From the NCBI GenBank assembly GCA_005879805.1, contig VBKL01000063.1:1-41183 (forward strand): a DNA stretch of 41,183 nt, in the 5' to 3' direction. Position numbers and translations under genes: made by a program. The notes below the pieces were generated by a model. The model did not search any database. It was not told the DNA's origin and was given only the letters and a program-made list of their open reading frames with translations. Position 1 is the first letter of the stretch, and each line of letters opens with the position of its first letter. The DNA comes from Deltaproteobacteria bacterium. GTDB taxonomy: Bacteria; Myxococcota; Myxococcia; Myxococcales; 40CM-4-68-19. Positions 14,817 to 24,816 of the stretch are shown piece after piece.

Positions 14817-17800
14817 ATGTCGATTTCCGACGTCGCCATCAAGCGCCCCGTCTTCACCTCCATGATGGCGCTCTGCCTCATCGTCCTCGGCGTGCTCGGA
14901 GCGAAGAGGCTCGGCACCGATCTCTACCCGGACGTCACCTTTCCGGTGGTGACGGTGACCACCGTGTACCGCGGCGCGGGGCCGGGCGAGATCGAGACCC
15001 AGGTCGTCAAGCCCATCGAGGACGCGGTCGCCGGCATCAGCGGCATCGACAAGATCCACTCCTTCTCGCGCGAGAACTCCGGCGTGGTCTTCGTCCAGTT
15101 CAAGCTCTCCGAGAGCCTCGACCGGGCGGTGCAGGAAGTGCGCGACAAGGTGGCGCTCGCGACCGGCAAGCTTCCCAAGGACGCCGACGCTCCGGTCATC
15201 AGCCGCGTCGACATCGGCGCTGCGCCGATCCTCACCTACGCCGCGAGCGCGAAGCTGCCCTCCCAGCGCCTGCGCAAGCTCATCGAAGACCGCCTCCAGC
15301 CGGCCCTGCAGCAACTCGAGGGTGTGGCCGAAGTGCGCGTCACCGGCGGCGACGTCCGCGAGATCCAGGTCGACGTCGATCTCGACAAGGCGAAGGCCGC
15401 AGGCACCAGCCCCTTCGAGATCGCGCAGCGCATCGGCGCCGAGAACCTGAATCTTCCCGCCGGTCGCCTCTCGCTCGGACCGACCGAGCTCACCGTCCGC
15501 ACGCTGGGCGAGTTCCAGAACGTCGAGGAGATCCAGAACCTCCCCGTCGCCACTTCCAGGAACGGCTCCCAGGTCCGCCTCGGCGAGGTCGCGCGGGTGA
15601 CCGACGGCGTCGCGGAGCGGCGCACCATCGCGCGCCTGAACGGGCAGGACGCCGTCATCGTCGAAGTCGTCAAGCAACCCGGCTCGAACACGGTGCAGGT
15701 CGCCGACGCGGTGAAGAAGGCCCTCGGGCCCGTCTCGCAGAGCATCGGCAACGGATTCAACACCACGCTGCTCATCGACCAGAGCGAGCTCATCCGGGCG
15801 AACGCCGAGGAGGTCTACGTCGCGCTCTTCTTCGGCGGCGCGATGGCGGTGCTCATCATCCTCCTCTTCCTGCTCGATCCGCGCGGCACCTTCATCAGCT
15901 CGCTCGCCCTGCCCACCTCGGTCATCGGCACCTTCTTCGTCATGTACGTGCTCGGCTACACGCTGAACCAGATGACGCTGCTGGCGCTCTCGCTCGCCAT
16001 CGGGCTGCTCATCGACGACGCGGTGGTGGTTCGAGAAGCCATCACGCACCGCCTCGACAAGGGAGAGGATCCCGCCACCGCCGCTTCCAAGGGTACGAAG
16101 GAAGTCGGCCTGGCGGTGCTCGCCACCACCTTGACCCTGGTCGCGGTCTTCGTGCCGGTCGCCTTCATGCCCGGCATCGTGGGCCAGTTCTTCAAGCAGT
16201 TCGGCCTCACCATCAGCGCCGCCGTGCTCATCTCGCTCTTCATCTCCTTCACCCTCGATCCGATGCTCTCCGCGCGGCTCGCCAAGCAGCGCAAGCCGGG
16301 CGAAGTGCGCAAGGAGGTCGCCGTCGCGCGGGCGCTGCGCCTCGCCTTCGAGGCGACCGAGCGCGGCTACGAGCGCGTCCTTCGCCTCGTCCTGCGGCAC
16401 AAGTGGATCTCGTTCGGCGTCACCGTCCTCGTCACGGTGGCGGTCTTCGCCGGCACGAGCGGGCTGCGCAGCGAGTTCCTCGCCGTCGAGGATCGCGCCC
16501 AGTTCATCGTCGACCTGCAACTTCCCGACTCGGTGAGCCTCGATCTCTCGGCGCAGCGCGAGCTCGAGGCCGAGCGTGCGCTCAAGACCATTCCCGAGGT
16601 GACCGACGTCTACGGCATCGTCGGTCTCAACGGCGAGGCGAACAAGGTGAAGCTGCGCGCGCTGCTCACGCCCAAGAAGTCGCGCAAGCGCGGCATCGTG
16701 GAGCTGAAGGCTCTGGCCCGCGAGGCGCTCGCCAATCTCCCGGCCACTCGCGTCTTCGTCAGCGACCCGCCTACCATCGAAGGCCTCGGCGACTTCTTCC
16801 CCGTCATGGTCCGGCTCACCGGGCCGGATCTCGAGGTCCTCGAGCAGCAGGGCAAGTACGTCGCCGACGTGCTGCGGGCCATTCCGGGAACCGTCGACAT
16901 CAAGATCGACACCAACCCGCCCAAGCCGGAGCTGGCCATCGCGGTGGATCGCACCCGGGCGGCCGATCTCGGGCTCTCCTCGGCGCAGATCGCGACGCAG
17001 CTCCGCCTCGCCATCGATGGCGAAGTGCCGGCCAAGCTGCGCGAGGGCAAGGACGAGACCGACATCCGCGTGCGCCTCGCAGAGCGCGACCGCAACAATA
17101 CCGACCGTGTCCGCTCGATGGATCTGTTCTCGCCGCGGGGCACTCGCGAGGTCTCCGACGTCGCGAGGGTCAGAATCCAGGACGGCCCCTCGGTCATCGA
17201 GCACGAGAACCGCGAGCGGCAGATCGGCGTCTACAGCCAGCTCGGCGCCGGCGGCGCCCTCGGCGAGATCGCCCAGAAGCTGCAAGCGGAGCTGGCCGCG
17301 CACCCGCTTCCGCCCGGCTACTCCATCATCTACGACGGCCAGATGAAGACCTTCGGCGAGCAGCAGGACGCTTTCGCCGGCGCCTTCGCTCTCGCCTTCG
17401 TCTTCATCTTCATGGTCCTGGCCTCGCAGTTCGAGTCGCTCAAGCACCCCTTCACGATCATGGTGTCGCTGCCGCTCGCGCTGGTCGGCGCGCGCCTCGC
17501 CCTGCTCCTCACCGGCAAGAACCAGAGCCTGGGAGCGATGATCGGCATCATCCTCCTCATGGGTCTGGTGACCAAGAATGCCATCCTTCTCGTCGACGGG
17601 GCGCTGCAGAACATCCGCGACGGTCACTCCGTCGACGAGGCGCTCGCCCTCGCCGGCCCGCGCCGGCTGCGTCCCATCCTCATGACTTCCTTTGCCATGG
17701 CGATCGGGATGGTACCAACGGCTCTCGGCACTGGAACCGGCAGCGAGTTCCGTTCGCCGATGGCCATCGCGGTCATCGGCGGCGTGATCACCTCCACCGC

Positions 17801-17960
17801 TCTCACGCTGCTCGTGGTACCGGTCATCTTCGCGGGAGTGGAACGGATGCGGATTGCTTCCGTCTCTGCTTTCCTGTCGAACCTGTTCCGGCGCAGGCCA
17901 GCCACCCGTTCCCTCACCCCAGAACACCCTGCGACCGACGCCGTGGTCGAGGTCTCCTAA
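14817..17960 (+). CDS. RND efflux transporter (AcrB/HAE1-type)
   Basis: 1047 residues from ATG 14817 with AGAGGA upstream. Typical RND architecture: first membrane helix after [20 protein letters not shown], a large periplasmic porter loop, the TM2-TM6 bundle including [19 protein letters not shown] with the proton-relay Asp pair, a second periplasmic loop, and the closing bundle with [20 protein letters not shown] and [14 protein letters not shown]. The proton-relay Asp pair and the [20 protein letters not shown] linker fit the hydrophobe/amphiphile (HAE) rather than the heavy-metal (CusA) branch. It exports drugs, detergents or metabolites by proton antiport together with the adjacent adaptor and outer-membrane channel. 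Substrate is unknown. Intact and full length. Confidence 0.96.
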   Translation: MSISDVAIKRPVFTSMMALCLIVLGVLGAKRLGTDLYPDVTFPVVTVTTVYRGAGPGEIETQVVKPIEDAVAGISGIDKIHSFSRENSGVVFVQFKLSESLDRAVQEVRDKVALATGKLPKDADAPVISRVDIGAAPILTYAASAKLPSQRLRKLIEDRLQPALQQLEGVAEVRVTGGDVREIQVDVDLDKAKAAGTSPFEIAQRIGAENLNLPAGRLSLGPTELTVRTLGEFQNVEEIQNLPVATSRNGSQVRLGEVARVTDGVAERRTIARLNGQDAVIVEVVKQPGSNTVQVADAVKKALGPVSQSIGNGFNTTLLIDQSELIRANAEEVYVALFFGGAMAVLIILLFLLDPRGTFISSLALPTSVIGTFFVMYVLGYTLNQMTLLALSLAIGLLIDDAVVVREAITHRLDKGEDPATAASKGTKEVGLAVLATTLTLVAVFVPVAFMPGIVGQFFKQFGLTISAAVLISLFISFTLDPMLSARLAKQRKPGEVRKEVAVARALRLAFEATERGYERVLRLVLRHKWISFGVTVLVTVAVFAGTSGLRSEFLAVEDRAQFIVDLQLPDSVSLDLSAQRELEAERALKTIPEVTDVYGIVGLNGEANKVKLRALLTPKKSRKRGIVELKALAREALANLPATRVFVSDPPTIEGLGDFFPVMVRLTGPDLEVLEQQGKYVADVLRAIPGTVDIKIDTNPPKPELAIAVDRTRAADLGLSSAQIATQLRLAIDGEVPAKLREGKDETDIRVRLAERDRNNTDRVRSMDLFSPRGTREVSDVARVRIQDGPSVIEHENRERQIGVYSQLGAGGALGEIAQKLQAELAAHPLPPGYSIIYDGQMKTFGEQQDAFAGAFALAFVFIFMVLASQFESLKHPFTIMVSLPLALVGARLALLLTGKNQSLGAMIGIILLMGLVTKNAILLVDGALQNIRDGHSVDEALALAGPRRLRPILMTSFAMAIGMVPTALGTGTGSEFRSPMAIAVIGGVITSTALTLLVVPVIFAGVERMRIASVSAFLSNLFRRRPATRSLTPEHPATDAVVEVS

Positions 17961-17972
17961 ACGGATAACGAC

Positions 17973-19310
17973 ATGCAATTGCCAGGTTCCAGCATCGCTC
18001 GTGCGGTCGCAGTAGCCATTTTCCTCGTCGCGGGCGCGTCCGCCGCCCAGACGCAGCCCCTCGCCCAGCGCCAGCACCGTGTGGTGTCCCTCAAGGAAGC
18101 GCTGCAACTCGCCGCGCAGAAGGGTCCCGACGTGGCCGCCGCCCGCGCCCAGGCGGATGTGGTGGGCGTCGGAGTCGAGCGCGCGTACACGGCCTGGAAG
18201 CCCGACCTGGTAGCGACCGGGACCTTCGATCACACGAGCGCCCCGCAAATCTTCGACCCTGCGAAGCTCGGATTGGCCGGTCCGCCGCTCGAGATCGTGG
18301 GCGCCAATTCTCGATTCGGCACTGTTCAGCTCTCGCAGCCGCTCTTCACGCCCCAGGGGCTGTTCCTGCCGGGCGTGGCGAAGAACGCCGCCGATGCCGC
18401 GTCGAAGGGCGCCGACGAGGCGCGCGAACAGGTCTTGCTCGGCGTCGCCCGCGCCTATCTCGGACTGCAGAGCCTGGAGGGATTGCTCGACGCCGCCCGC
18501 GACGCGGAGCGTGTGGCGCTCCGGCGGGAAGAAGATGCCAAGTCGCGCATCGCCGCGGGCACCGACGTGGAGATCGCGCTCCTCCGCGCGCAGACCGATA
18601 CTGCATCGGCGCGGGTGCAGATCGCCACCCTGGAAGGACAGCAGGCTTCCCTCTTGCCCACCCTCGAAGCCTTCACCGGCGAGGCGATCGCGCCCCAGCC
18701 GCTCTCCAGCGCGCCTTCGCTGATCCCGGGTCCGGCGGAAGAGGCGACCCAGCCGTGGGAGCGGACATATGGCGTGCAGAGCGCCATCGCGCAGGTCCGC
18801 GCCGCGCAGGGCTCGGTGAAGTACGACGACTACCTCTGGCTTCCGAGCATCGCCGGCGTGGCGAAGGGGAACTACAATTCGAACGCCGGCTTCGCGGGCA
18901 CCAACACGAGCTACGATCTGATCCTCAACGTCAGCATCCCGCTTTACGATCGCGGCATCCGCTACACGCAGTTGCACGAGGACCAGGCCCGCCTGCGCCA
19001 GGGGGTCGCGAATCTCGCTGCCACCCGTGCTCGGGCGCGCGCGGCATGGGAAGGCGCGCGCGCGAATCTGATGTCGAGCGAGGTCACCCTCACGCAGGCG
19101 AACTCGCAGGCGATGCTCGCCGCCCGGGCCCAGGAGCAGGTCGAGGCTTCCTATCGCGCAGGCGTCGCGACCTCGCTCGATCTCACCGACGCCGACAACA
19201 AGAAGTTCGCGGCCGCGAGCGGCGCGGCGCAGGCCCGGGCGACGGTGGAAGTGCGGCGCGCGGAGGTGGCCGCCGCCGAAGGACGCCTGTTCGACGATCT
19301 GGGGCGGTAA
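17973..19310 (+). CDS. TolC-family outer membrane efflux channel
   Basis: 445 residues starting 12 bp after the RND stop. A signal peptide (residues 1-25, ending GASAAQ) precedes the two-fold repeated OEP architecture: VVSLKEALQLAAQKGPDVAAARAQ in the first half and the long helical pair near LLRAQTDTASARVQIATLEG, then a second half with AAQGSVKYDDYLWLPSIAGV, and ending VEASYRAGVATSLDLTDADN and VRRAEVAAAEGRLFDDLGR. This is the outer-membrane duct of the tripartite pump. It is the last gene of the operon; the following HEAT-like gene is convergent with only 16 bp between, and no clear terminator is visible there. Confidence 0.93.
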   Translation: MQLPGSSIARAVAVAIFLVAGASAAQTQPLAQRQHRVVSLKEALQLAAQKGPDVAAARAQADVVGVGVERAYTAWKPDLVATGTFDHTSAPQIFDPAKLGLAGPPLEIVGANSRFGTVQLSQPLFTPQGLFLPGVAKNAADAASKGADEAREQVLLGVARAYLGLQSLEGLLDAARDAERVALRREEDAKSRIAAGTDVEIALLRAQTDTASARVQIATLEGQQASLLPTLEAFTGEAIAPQPLSSAPSLIPGPAEEATQPWERTYGVQSAIAQVRAAQGSVKYDDYLWLPSIAGVAKGNYNSNAGFAGTNTSYDLILNVSIPLYDRGIRYTQLHEDQARLRQGVANLAATRARARAAWEGARANLMSSEVTLTQANSQAMLAARAQEQVEASYRAGVATSLDLTDADNKKFAAASGAAQARATVEVRRAEVAAAEGRLFDDLGR

Positions 19311-19326
19311 GCCAGAATCGTCGTCC

Positions 19327-19911
19327 CTACCGGCAATGGGCGAGAGCGCGGCGATAGTACGCGCGCGCCTCTTCGCTCTCGCGCTGCACCTGCGCGCGTA
19401 CGGCGTCGCACGATTTTCCGCCCGAGCGGATCGCGAGGTGTTCCGCAGCGAGCGCCCGGACGCGGGAGTCCTTGGCGCCCTCGAGGATCGAGGTGAGCAC
19501 CGCCGGAGCCTGGCGGCGGGAGGTCACTTGCGAGAGCGCCCTCACGGCGGCGAAGCGCACGTTGATCGGCTCGCTCTCCCGCGTGCCGATCTCGCTGAAA
19601 AGGCGCTGAGCTTGCGCGCCGTCCAGCGCCGCCAGACCGTCGATGGCCTTCGCGCGCCGCGTAGGAAGGTCATCATGGTTCTTGACGATTTCTTCCAGCA
19701 TCGGGACCGCACGAGGCCCGAGCGCCTTCCATTGGTTGGCATGGATAGGAGTGTCGATGCTGCCCAGGTAGGCCTTCACGTGCTCGCGCACGTCGTCGTC
19801 CGAGAGCTCCGTCTTGGGCGTTACGTCCACGTCTTGCGCAGGCGCTGGCTTCGGTGGGGGCCGGATGGCGCCCGGCGCCGCGAGAATGGCCGCGAAGAGG
19901 ATGCTGAGCAT
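19327..19911 (-). CDS. Secreted HEAT-repeat-like protein
   Basis: 194 residues from ATG 19911, with AAGGAG 8 nt upstream, 11 bp after the metzincin stop, so probably co-transcribed. A short signal peptide (MLSILFAAILAAPGAI) is followed by a Pro-rich linker and then alpha-helical repeats of about 30 residues, e.g. LGPRAVPMLEEIVKNHDDLP, RAKAIDGLAALDGAQAQRLF, VRFAAVRALSQVTSRRQAPA and SRVRALAAEHLAIRSGG. These fit HEAT/armadillo-type repeats, which mediate protein-protein contacts. No enzymatic motif. The C-terminus ends YYRRALAHCR. A role as partner or chaperone of the upstream metalloprotease is possible but only inferred from the gene order. Confidence 0.72.
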   Translation of the reverse strand: MLSILFAAILAAPGAIRPPPKPAPAQDVDVTPKTELSDDDVREHVKAYLGSIDTPIHANQWKALGPRAVPMLEEIVKNHDDLPTRRAKAIDGLAALDGAQAQRLFSEIGTRESEPINVRFAAVRALSQVTSRRQAPAVLTSILEGAKDSRVRALAAEHLAIRSGGKSCDAVRAQVQRESEEARAYYRRALAHCR

Positions 19912-19922
19912 TGGCAATCTCC

Positions 19923-21698
19923 TTAGTGCACGGCCGGATTGCCGCGGACGACCTGGCCCTGCTGCGGCGAGAAGGTGCCGAACGACGAGTCGTCGAGGAG
20001 CCAGAACATCAAGAACTGCGATCCATCGCAGGCGCCACCTTTGTTGCAATCGGTCCCGGTTACCTCGGTCGGCACTTGCCCGGGCGGCAGCGTCGGGTTG
20101 TTGGCCGCGCATTTCGCCCGCGACGCCACGGGCGCGCACTGTCTGCAGTCGCAGGTACCCGTATCGGCGATCGGGTCGAAGAAGTCCCCGAACGCTTCGG
20201 TGGGGTGGTAGAGGCCCATGTAGTGCCCGCCCTCGTGCCCGGCGATGTACGCGGTCACGTCCGAGCCGCAGCGGTTGAAATCGATCGAGCTGCCGCAAAC
20301 GCCCCTACCGATGTTCGAGGCGTTCACCACCGCGCCGCTGTGGACGGTGCCGGAGAAGCTGGACGGTCCGGGGATGGTGCCGTCGATGCCCACCACCGAG
20401 CCGACGCCGCCGCCCGAGGCGGGTTGCGTGATGTCGTCGACGAAGAAGAAGTTGAGCGCGTTGCCCGGCAGCGAGAGCGTGAACATCTGGTCGAGCTCGT
20501 CGCACGGCCCCGTCTTGTCCGCGGATACGCCCGTCGCAAACCTCGCCTTGGCCCAGGTCGGCACGTCGTAGAGCGTGACGTTGCCCAGGCAGAGGCCGGC
20601 GCGAGAGTAGATGGTCTGCAGCGTCGAGATCATGCGCGTGAAACCGGGACTCACCTCCGCAGTCGCTGCGGTGAAGTTGTTCGTGACTAGGTAGATGCCC
20701 ACGTCGACCGGCGCCTGCGCAGGCACTGGTCCCGGACGGGTGACCACCGTGATGTCGTAAGTGCTGGTCGTGCTGGCGCCGGAAACGCAAGCGAGCCCCG
20801 GCGGAGGATTGGCGCACTCGTTGGCGAAGTCGCTGACCGTGAAGCTCCACGTTCCAGGCGGCACGCCGCCAGCGAACAGCGAAAGCGCTGCCGACGTGTT
20901 GGGGACGCTGAACGCGCCGGTGGACGGCGACAGGTCGTCATAGACCGCGAGCGCAGTCGAGATATCGTCGGGAAGCGGCGCGTTGTCGTCGTAGAACGTC
21001 GCCCCGCTAGGGTCCTTGACGATGAGGGGGACCACGGAATTGGGCACGGTGACGTTCTGCCCACTGAAGCTGAAGGTAACGTCCCCGGTCTGCGCATTCA
21101 CCGCCTGTGAAACGATGCTGAACCCGCCCGTGTTGGTCGGAATGTCGAATGGCACCACATTTCCGACCGTCTTGACGCCGATATGATTCACTTGGCCGGC
21201 AGGCAACGCGCTTGGCGCGACGGGTCGGAGGCACGCCGGGGAGGCGCCCGGGTCGGTCGCGGTGACAGACCCTGTGCTGATCACCGGCGCGCTCGCGCAA
21301 GCCACCTCCCCCGTGCTCAGGCATCGGTTCTGCCCGCTCACGCAGGTCTGACCCGAAGGACATGTCGCAGGTGCGGCGAGGGACAGGCAGCCGTTTGCGT
21401 CCGCCGTGCAGGTCTGGACCTGCGCGCCCGAGCACTGCGTGGCGCCCACGTTCGGGCAGGTGTTGGTGCAGGAGACGCACGCGTTGGCGGTGGCGCTGCA
21501 GAACTGCTGCGCTCCGCACGCGACGGGGGCGGAGAACGTCAGGCAGCCGTTGGTGTCGGCCTTGCACGTCTGGAGCTGCGTACCCGAGCACTGCGTGGCA
21601 CCGACCGCCCGGCACGGGTTCTTGCAATCGGGCCCGCTGCCACAGGCGATGATGCCTGCGAACGCGACGGCAAGGCAGACAAACGGCGCGCGATCCAT
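19923..21698 (-). CDS. Cys-rich lipoprotein with metzincin-type zinc protease motif
   Basis: 591 residues. The signal ending AFAGIIAC carries a lipobox, so it should be lipid-anchored. Residues ~25-130 hold two copies of a Cys-rich module with core GATQCSG-QxQTC-AD-NGCL. A middle beta-rich part (TFSFSGQNVTVPNSVVPLIV and GVPPGTWSFTVSDFANEC) resembles a proprotein-convertase-like P domain. The C-terminal third contains HEGGHYMGLYH at residues 488-498, matching HExxHxxGxxH of metzincins (three His zinc ligands and catalytic Glu). A Met in FLMFWLL near residue 564 could be the Met-turn. Paired Cys (CDCRQC and others) surround the active site. It is likely a surface zinc endopeptidase. I do not recognise a named subfamily. 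A HEAT-like gene follows in the same transcript. Confidence 0.82.
   Translation of the reverse strand: MDRAPFVCLAVAFAGIIACGSGPDCKNPCRAVGATQCSGTQLQTCKADTNGCLTFSAPVACGAQQFCSATANACVSCTNTCPNVGATQCSGAQVQTCTADANGCLSLAAPATCPSGQTCVSGQNRCLSTGEVACASAPVISTGSVTATDPGASPACLRPVAPSALPAGQVNHIGVKTVGNVVPFDIPTNTGGFSIVSQAVNAQTGDVTFSFSGQNVTVPNSVVPLIVKDPSGATFYDDNAPLPDDISTALAVYDDLSPSTGAFSVPNTSAALSLFAGGVPPGTWSFTVSDFANECANPPPGLACVSGASTTSTYDITVVTRPGPVPAQAPVDVGIYLVTNNFTAATAEVSPGFTRMISTLQTIYSRAGLCLGNVTLYDVPTWAKARFATGVSADKTGPCDELDQMFTLSLPGNALNFFFVDDITQPASGGGVGSVVGIDGTIPGPSSFSGTVHSGAVVNASNIGRGVCGSSIDFNRCGSDVTAYIAGHEGGHYMGLYHPTEAFGDFFDPIADTGTCDCRQCAPVASRAKCAANNPTLPPGQVPTEVTGTDCNKGGACDGSQFLMFWLLDDSSFGTFSPQQGQVVRGNPAVH
21382..21607 (-). 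repeat. Diverged ~70-bp direct repeat encoding Cys-rich modules
   Basis: Two copies, about 21382-21450 and 21538-21606, share blocks such as AGGCAGCCGTT and CCGAGCACTGCGTGGC and encode the two GATQCSG...QTC modules of the lipoprotein. Copies are similar but not identical, consistent with an old intragenic duplication. Confidence 0.7.
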
Positions 21699-21818
21699 GG
21701 ACGGCTCCCTTGCGGCGGCGGCGAAGCCAACCCTGTAGCACAGGACGCGAAGTAGAACGGGGAGCCCAAGGCCAGACCTGGTCGATACGTCCGGTCGTCG
21801 CCAGACGGCTTCGGTCTG

Positions 21819-22463
21819 CTAGGTGAACAAGGTGAAAACCCCGGTCGCCACGATGACTACCGCCCAGACGAGGTCGAGGTTCACCCACGCCTTGCGCAGG
21901 ATGGCGAGGCCGAGCTTCTCGTAGACGACGATGGCCACGGCCCCCATGACGAAGAGCATGGCGGCCGTATGAACCAGCACCGCGGCTGCGTCGCGGGCGA
22001 TCGATCCGCCGCCCGCGACGTGGTGCAGATGCGCGGCGTGATCCGCACGGGCGCTGGCGGGAAGCGCGATCAGCACCGGAAAGAGCATCAGTCCCGCGCC
22101 GTGCGCGGTAGCCATGAGGAACGACCAGAGGGCAAGCTCGCCTTTGCCGATGCGCATGCCGACCCAGCGCGGATGCGATCGCGGGCGGATGAACTTGAAA
22201 AGGCCGAAAGCGATCAACGCCAGCGCGCCGCCCGTCCGGAGCGCGCGGGGCGGCGCGAAGGCCGCAACGCCGCCGACGATGGCAACGACGAGCGCGATCG
22301 ACACCGCGTGGCCGAGCGCGATGGGAAGGAGGGCCTGCAGGACGGACTTGCGGCTCTTCTCCTGCAGGCCGAGGGCGACCGCGAACAGCCAGCCCATCCC
22401 GGGATTGATCCCGTGGTAGGCGCCGAGGAGAACGAGCGCCAGCCACGGCCATGCGTCTCTCAC
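21819..22463 (-). CDS. His-rich polytopic membrane protein, possible metal transporter
   Basis: 214 residues from a GTG that overlaps the stop of the SBP56 gene (GTGA at 22463-22460), so translation is coupled. About six membrane segments. Notable elements are LLGAYHGINPGMGWLFAVAL near the N-terminus, LPIALGHAVSIALV, LMATAHGAGLMLFPVL and a loop ADHAAHLHHVAGG with four His residues. The repeated intramembrane His and the His-rich loop recall NicO/HupE-like metal permeases, but I cannot assign a family from sequence alone. SBP56-type methanethiol oxidases are reported to need copper, so metal delivery is a reasonable but unproven role. A short hairpin (21802-21818) without a T-run follows the stop. 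Confidence 0.75.
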   Translation of the reverse strand: MRDAWPWLALVLLGAYHGINPGMGWLFAVALGLQEKSRKSVLQALLPIALGHAVSIALVVAIVGGVAAFAPPRALRTGGALALIAFGLFKFIRPRSHPRWVGMRIGKGELALWSFLMATAHGAGLMLFPVLIALPASARADHAAHLHHVAGGGSIARDAAAVLVHTAAMLFVMGAVAIVVYEKLGLAILRKAWVNLDLVWAVVIVATGVFTLFT

Positions 22464-23848
22464 GGATAGCAGTACGAGTCCGACGAGGCGTCTCCGCCTT
22501 CGAGCCTCACCTGGTGGGGGCGCTCGCCTTCGAACGGCACGAAGAACTCCGGATCGACCGAGATCCCGCCCTCCTGGTTGGCATCGACCTTCGCCATCCA
22601 GCCGCGAATCCCTTCCGGATAGAACTGCGCGTCCCACGAGGCATAGAGCGAGTTGGTCAGGTAGACGCGGCGGCCGTCGCGGCTCACCTCGACCATCTGC
22701 GGCCCGCCGTTCAGCTCGCCACCCTTCGCATGCGGTGCGTGCGAGACGATGCCGCCCATCCGCACCGTGCCCGCAAGGCGCGGATTGAAGGGGTCGCTGA
22801 CGTCGTACTGGCGCAGCTCGCCGGTTCCCCAGCAGGAGACGTAGAGGAACTTGTCGTCGAGGCTCAGCTCGATGTCGGTGACGAGCGGCGGAACGGCCTT
22901 GAAGGGCTGGAGCGCCGGCGGAAGCTTGGAGGCGTCGGCCGGCTCGGGCGGAATCTCGATGACCTTCTTGATCGCCCAGGCGCCGTTCTTGAGATGCCAG
23001 ACCCAGATCGAGGCGGAGAGGTCCTTGATCGACACCACCACGCCGACGAAGCCGTACGCCTTGGTGGGATCGTGCGCGGGCCGGAGCTCCAGCACCATCT
23101 GCTGCTCGGCGCCGAGGTCGAGCGCCTGCAGATGCTTGCGCTTGCGCAGGTCCCAGACGTGGAGCGAGTGGCCGTACTTGCCCCCGACGAGCAGCTCGGG
23201 ATTGAGGCCGTTCTCGACCATGTTGGGAGTTCCCCACTCGCTCGTGAGCAGGGTGTCGTAGCCGAGGTGCCAGGCGAAGTCGTAAGCCAGCTGCTGGGGA
23301 CCGCGATCGACCTCCCACCTTCCCATCACCTCGAAGCTGTCGTGGTCGAGGACCATGATGCCGCCGGGGCCGTTCCCGTCCGGCGCGCCGAGCGCGCCGA
23401 CGTAGATTCCATCCGGCGCGCAGTGCACGGTGTGCAGGCGGCTGTACCCGGCCCGCGACGCCACGGTCTCCGGCTCGATCACCTTCACGATCTTCGGTTT
23501 GCGCGGATCGGGCTTGGTGTCGATGACGTGCAGTCGCGAGGAGCGCAGCCCCGGAACGAGCAGGTATCTGCGCTCGACGTGTGGATGGGGCGCGTACGGA
23601 CAGAGCGCCGAGCTGCAGGCATTCCAACCGAAGTGGTGGACCTCGTCGCCTTCGTTCGGCATCTCCACGCGCCCGACCACCGTCCCGTAGGTCGGCGAAT
23701 CGGGCGCGACGTCGACGACGCAGATCGCGTCGGCCGATCCCTTCTGCTTGGGATTGAGCGCGGAGACGAAGGCATGGCGCTCTGCCGGCGCTTGCATGGC
23801 AAGGCGCGCCGACGGGTAGAAAGTCGGATCGGGATTCCACAGTGGCAT
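22460..23848 (-). CDS. Selenium-binding protein 56 / methanethiol oxidase family
   Basis: 462 residues, full length, with GGGGAGGA upstream of ATG 23848. Characteristic SBP56 stretches include YLLVPGLRSSRLHVIDTKPD, VIEPETVASRAGYSRLHTVH, NMVENGLNPELLVGGKYGHS, DIELSLDDKFLYVSCWGTGE, RQYDVSDPFNPRLAGTVRMG and YPEGIRGWMAKVDAN. His-rich motifs EVHHFGWNACSS, RLHTVHC and SHAPHAKGG are conserved candidates for metal ligands. Family members oxidise methanethiol to formaldehyde, H2S and H2O2 (human SELENBP1, Hyphomicrobium MtoX). This copy lacks a signal peptide, unlike periplasmic MtoX, so it is probably cytoplasmic. It is the third gene of a four-gene operon with a di-heme oxidoreductase, a TPR-like protein and a His-rich membrane protein; no SCO1 gene is present. 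Confidence 0.93.
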   Translation of the reverse strand: MPLWNPDPTFYPSARLAMQAPAERHAFVSALNPKQKGSADAICVVDVAPDSPTYGTVVGRVEMPNEGDEVHHFGWNACSSALCPYAPHPHVERRYLLVPGLRSSRLHVIDTKPDPRKPKIVKVIEPETVASRAGYSRLHTVHCAPDGIYVGALGAPDGNGPGGIMVLDHDSFEVMGRWEVDRGPQQLAYDFAWHLGYDTLLTSEWGTPNMVENGLNPELLVGGKYGHSLHVWDLRKRKHLQALDLGAEQQMVLELRPAHDPTKAYGFVGVVVSIKDLSASIWVWHLKNGAWAIKKVIEIPPEPADASKLPPALQPFKAVPPLVTDIELSLDDKFLYVSCWGTGELRQYDVSDPFNPRLAGTVRMGGIVSHAPHAKGGELNGGPQMVEVSRDGRRVYLTNSLYASWDAQFYPEGIRGWMAKVDANQEGGISVDPEFFVPFEGERPHQVRLEGGDASSDSYCYP

Positions 23849-23914
23849 GGCGGTCCTCCCCGTTCGAGAGCGATTCTCGTCCCACCGGCGGCCAAGTCAA
23901 GGCGCGGTCTTGAT

Positions 23915-24805
23915 TCAGCGGAGATGATCGGGTTCGGCCGACGCGGAGCGCGTCTTCAATCGCGCGACGATCTCCGATGCCAGCGGATACGCGGGATCCC
24001 TGCGCTGGCGAAGGCGGGCGAGCCGCTCTTCCATCTCCACGAGGAGCGCGTCGGCCCTGGCTGTGTCACCGGCGCGGCGATGATGCTCGACGAGGAGCCG
24101 CCATGCCTTCCAGGAATCGGCCTGCACGGCGCGCAGCTCCTGCGTCCTGGTCTCGTCGGCGTACCAGTCGAACATCCGGATGCGCAGGAGCCGCGCGTGG
24201 TCCGCCCGCAGCGCGAGTCCGATCTGCTCCGGGGTGGCGGAGGCCGCGTCGAAGAGCGCGCTCCGCTCGGGAAGTGGCGCGGGCCGGCGCGCGATCGCGC
24301 TCGAGGGGCATAGCGCGGCGAACGCCTCGCGCTCGCGCCGTTCGCGGGCCGCATCGCCGAACATCGCGCTTCCGTGGATCTCCGCAAGCGTTCGCAGCGC
24401 CGGCGCGAAGCGCGGATCGCGCGCGAGGATCCGCTCCATCGCGGCGACGGCCTTGCTCGTGCCGCGCCCGAGGTGCGCGCGGCCGGCGAGGTACTCGTAG
24501 AGGATTTCGCCCGGATGATCGGCGGCCAGGTTCTGGTATTCGCGGAGCATCCCCTTGAGGTGCCCTTCTGTTCCTCTGTCGAACACGGCGTCCTGGTAGC
24601 GGAGGTGCACGAACAGATCCGCCGGGAGCTTCTCGCGGAGCGCGCGGAGCGACGCGAGCGCGCGCTCCAGATCCTCTTCCGCGACGAACGGCGACGCCGC
24701 CTCGTCGATGGCGCGCCGCACTTCGGGCAATGGCTCGCAGGGCGGCTGCCGCGCAGGTGCGGCAGCCACCCAGACGAGGGCCGCGAATGCGATCGCGAAG
24801 CCCAT
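23915..24805 (-). CDS. Secreted TPR-like helical repeat protein
   Basis: 296 residues, starting 11 bp after the di-heme oxidoreductase stop. The N-terminal signal peptide MGFAIAFAALVWVAAAPA is followed by helix-turn-helix repeats consistent with tetratricopeptide repeats: DLERALASLRALREKLPADL, YEYLAGRAHLGRGTSKAVAA, MERILARDPRFAPALRTLAE and DSWKAWRLLVEHHRRAGDT with RADALLVEMEERLARLRQRR. No enzymatic motif. The pattern resembles the Sel1/TPR adapters often coupled to periplasmic redox enzymes. It sits between the heme enzyme and the SBP56 gene, so an assembly or scaffold role for that pathway can be proposed but not shown. It is probably periplasmic. Confidence 0.78.
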   Translation of the reverse strand: MGFAIAFAALVWVAAAPARQPPCEPLPEVRRAIDEAASPFVAEEDLERALASLRALREKLPADLFVHLRYQDAVFDRGTEGHLKGMLREYQNLAADHPGEILYEYLAGRAHLGRGTSKAVAAMERILARDPRFAPALRTLAEIHGSAMFGDAARERREREAFAALCPSSAIARRPAPLPERSALFDAASATPEQIGLALRADHARLLRIRMFDWYADETRTQELRAVQADSWKAWRLLVEHHRRAGDTARADALLVEMEERLARLRQRRDPAYPLASEIVARLKTRSASAEPDHLR

Positions 24806-24816
24806 CCCGCCCTACG

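Noticed and set aside
13689..18977. Very long open frame (about 1760 codons) on the minus strand opposite the efflux operon
   Set aside because: It is the antisense of three well-conserved genes in a GC-rich region where stop codons are rare; its translation is Arg/Asp/Glu/His-rich and has no recognisable domain.
21802..21818. Terminator after the His-rich membrane protein
   Set aside because: The 5-bp CAGAC/GTCTG hairpin has no following T-run and is too short to call with confidence.
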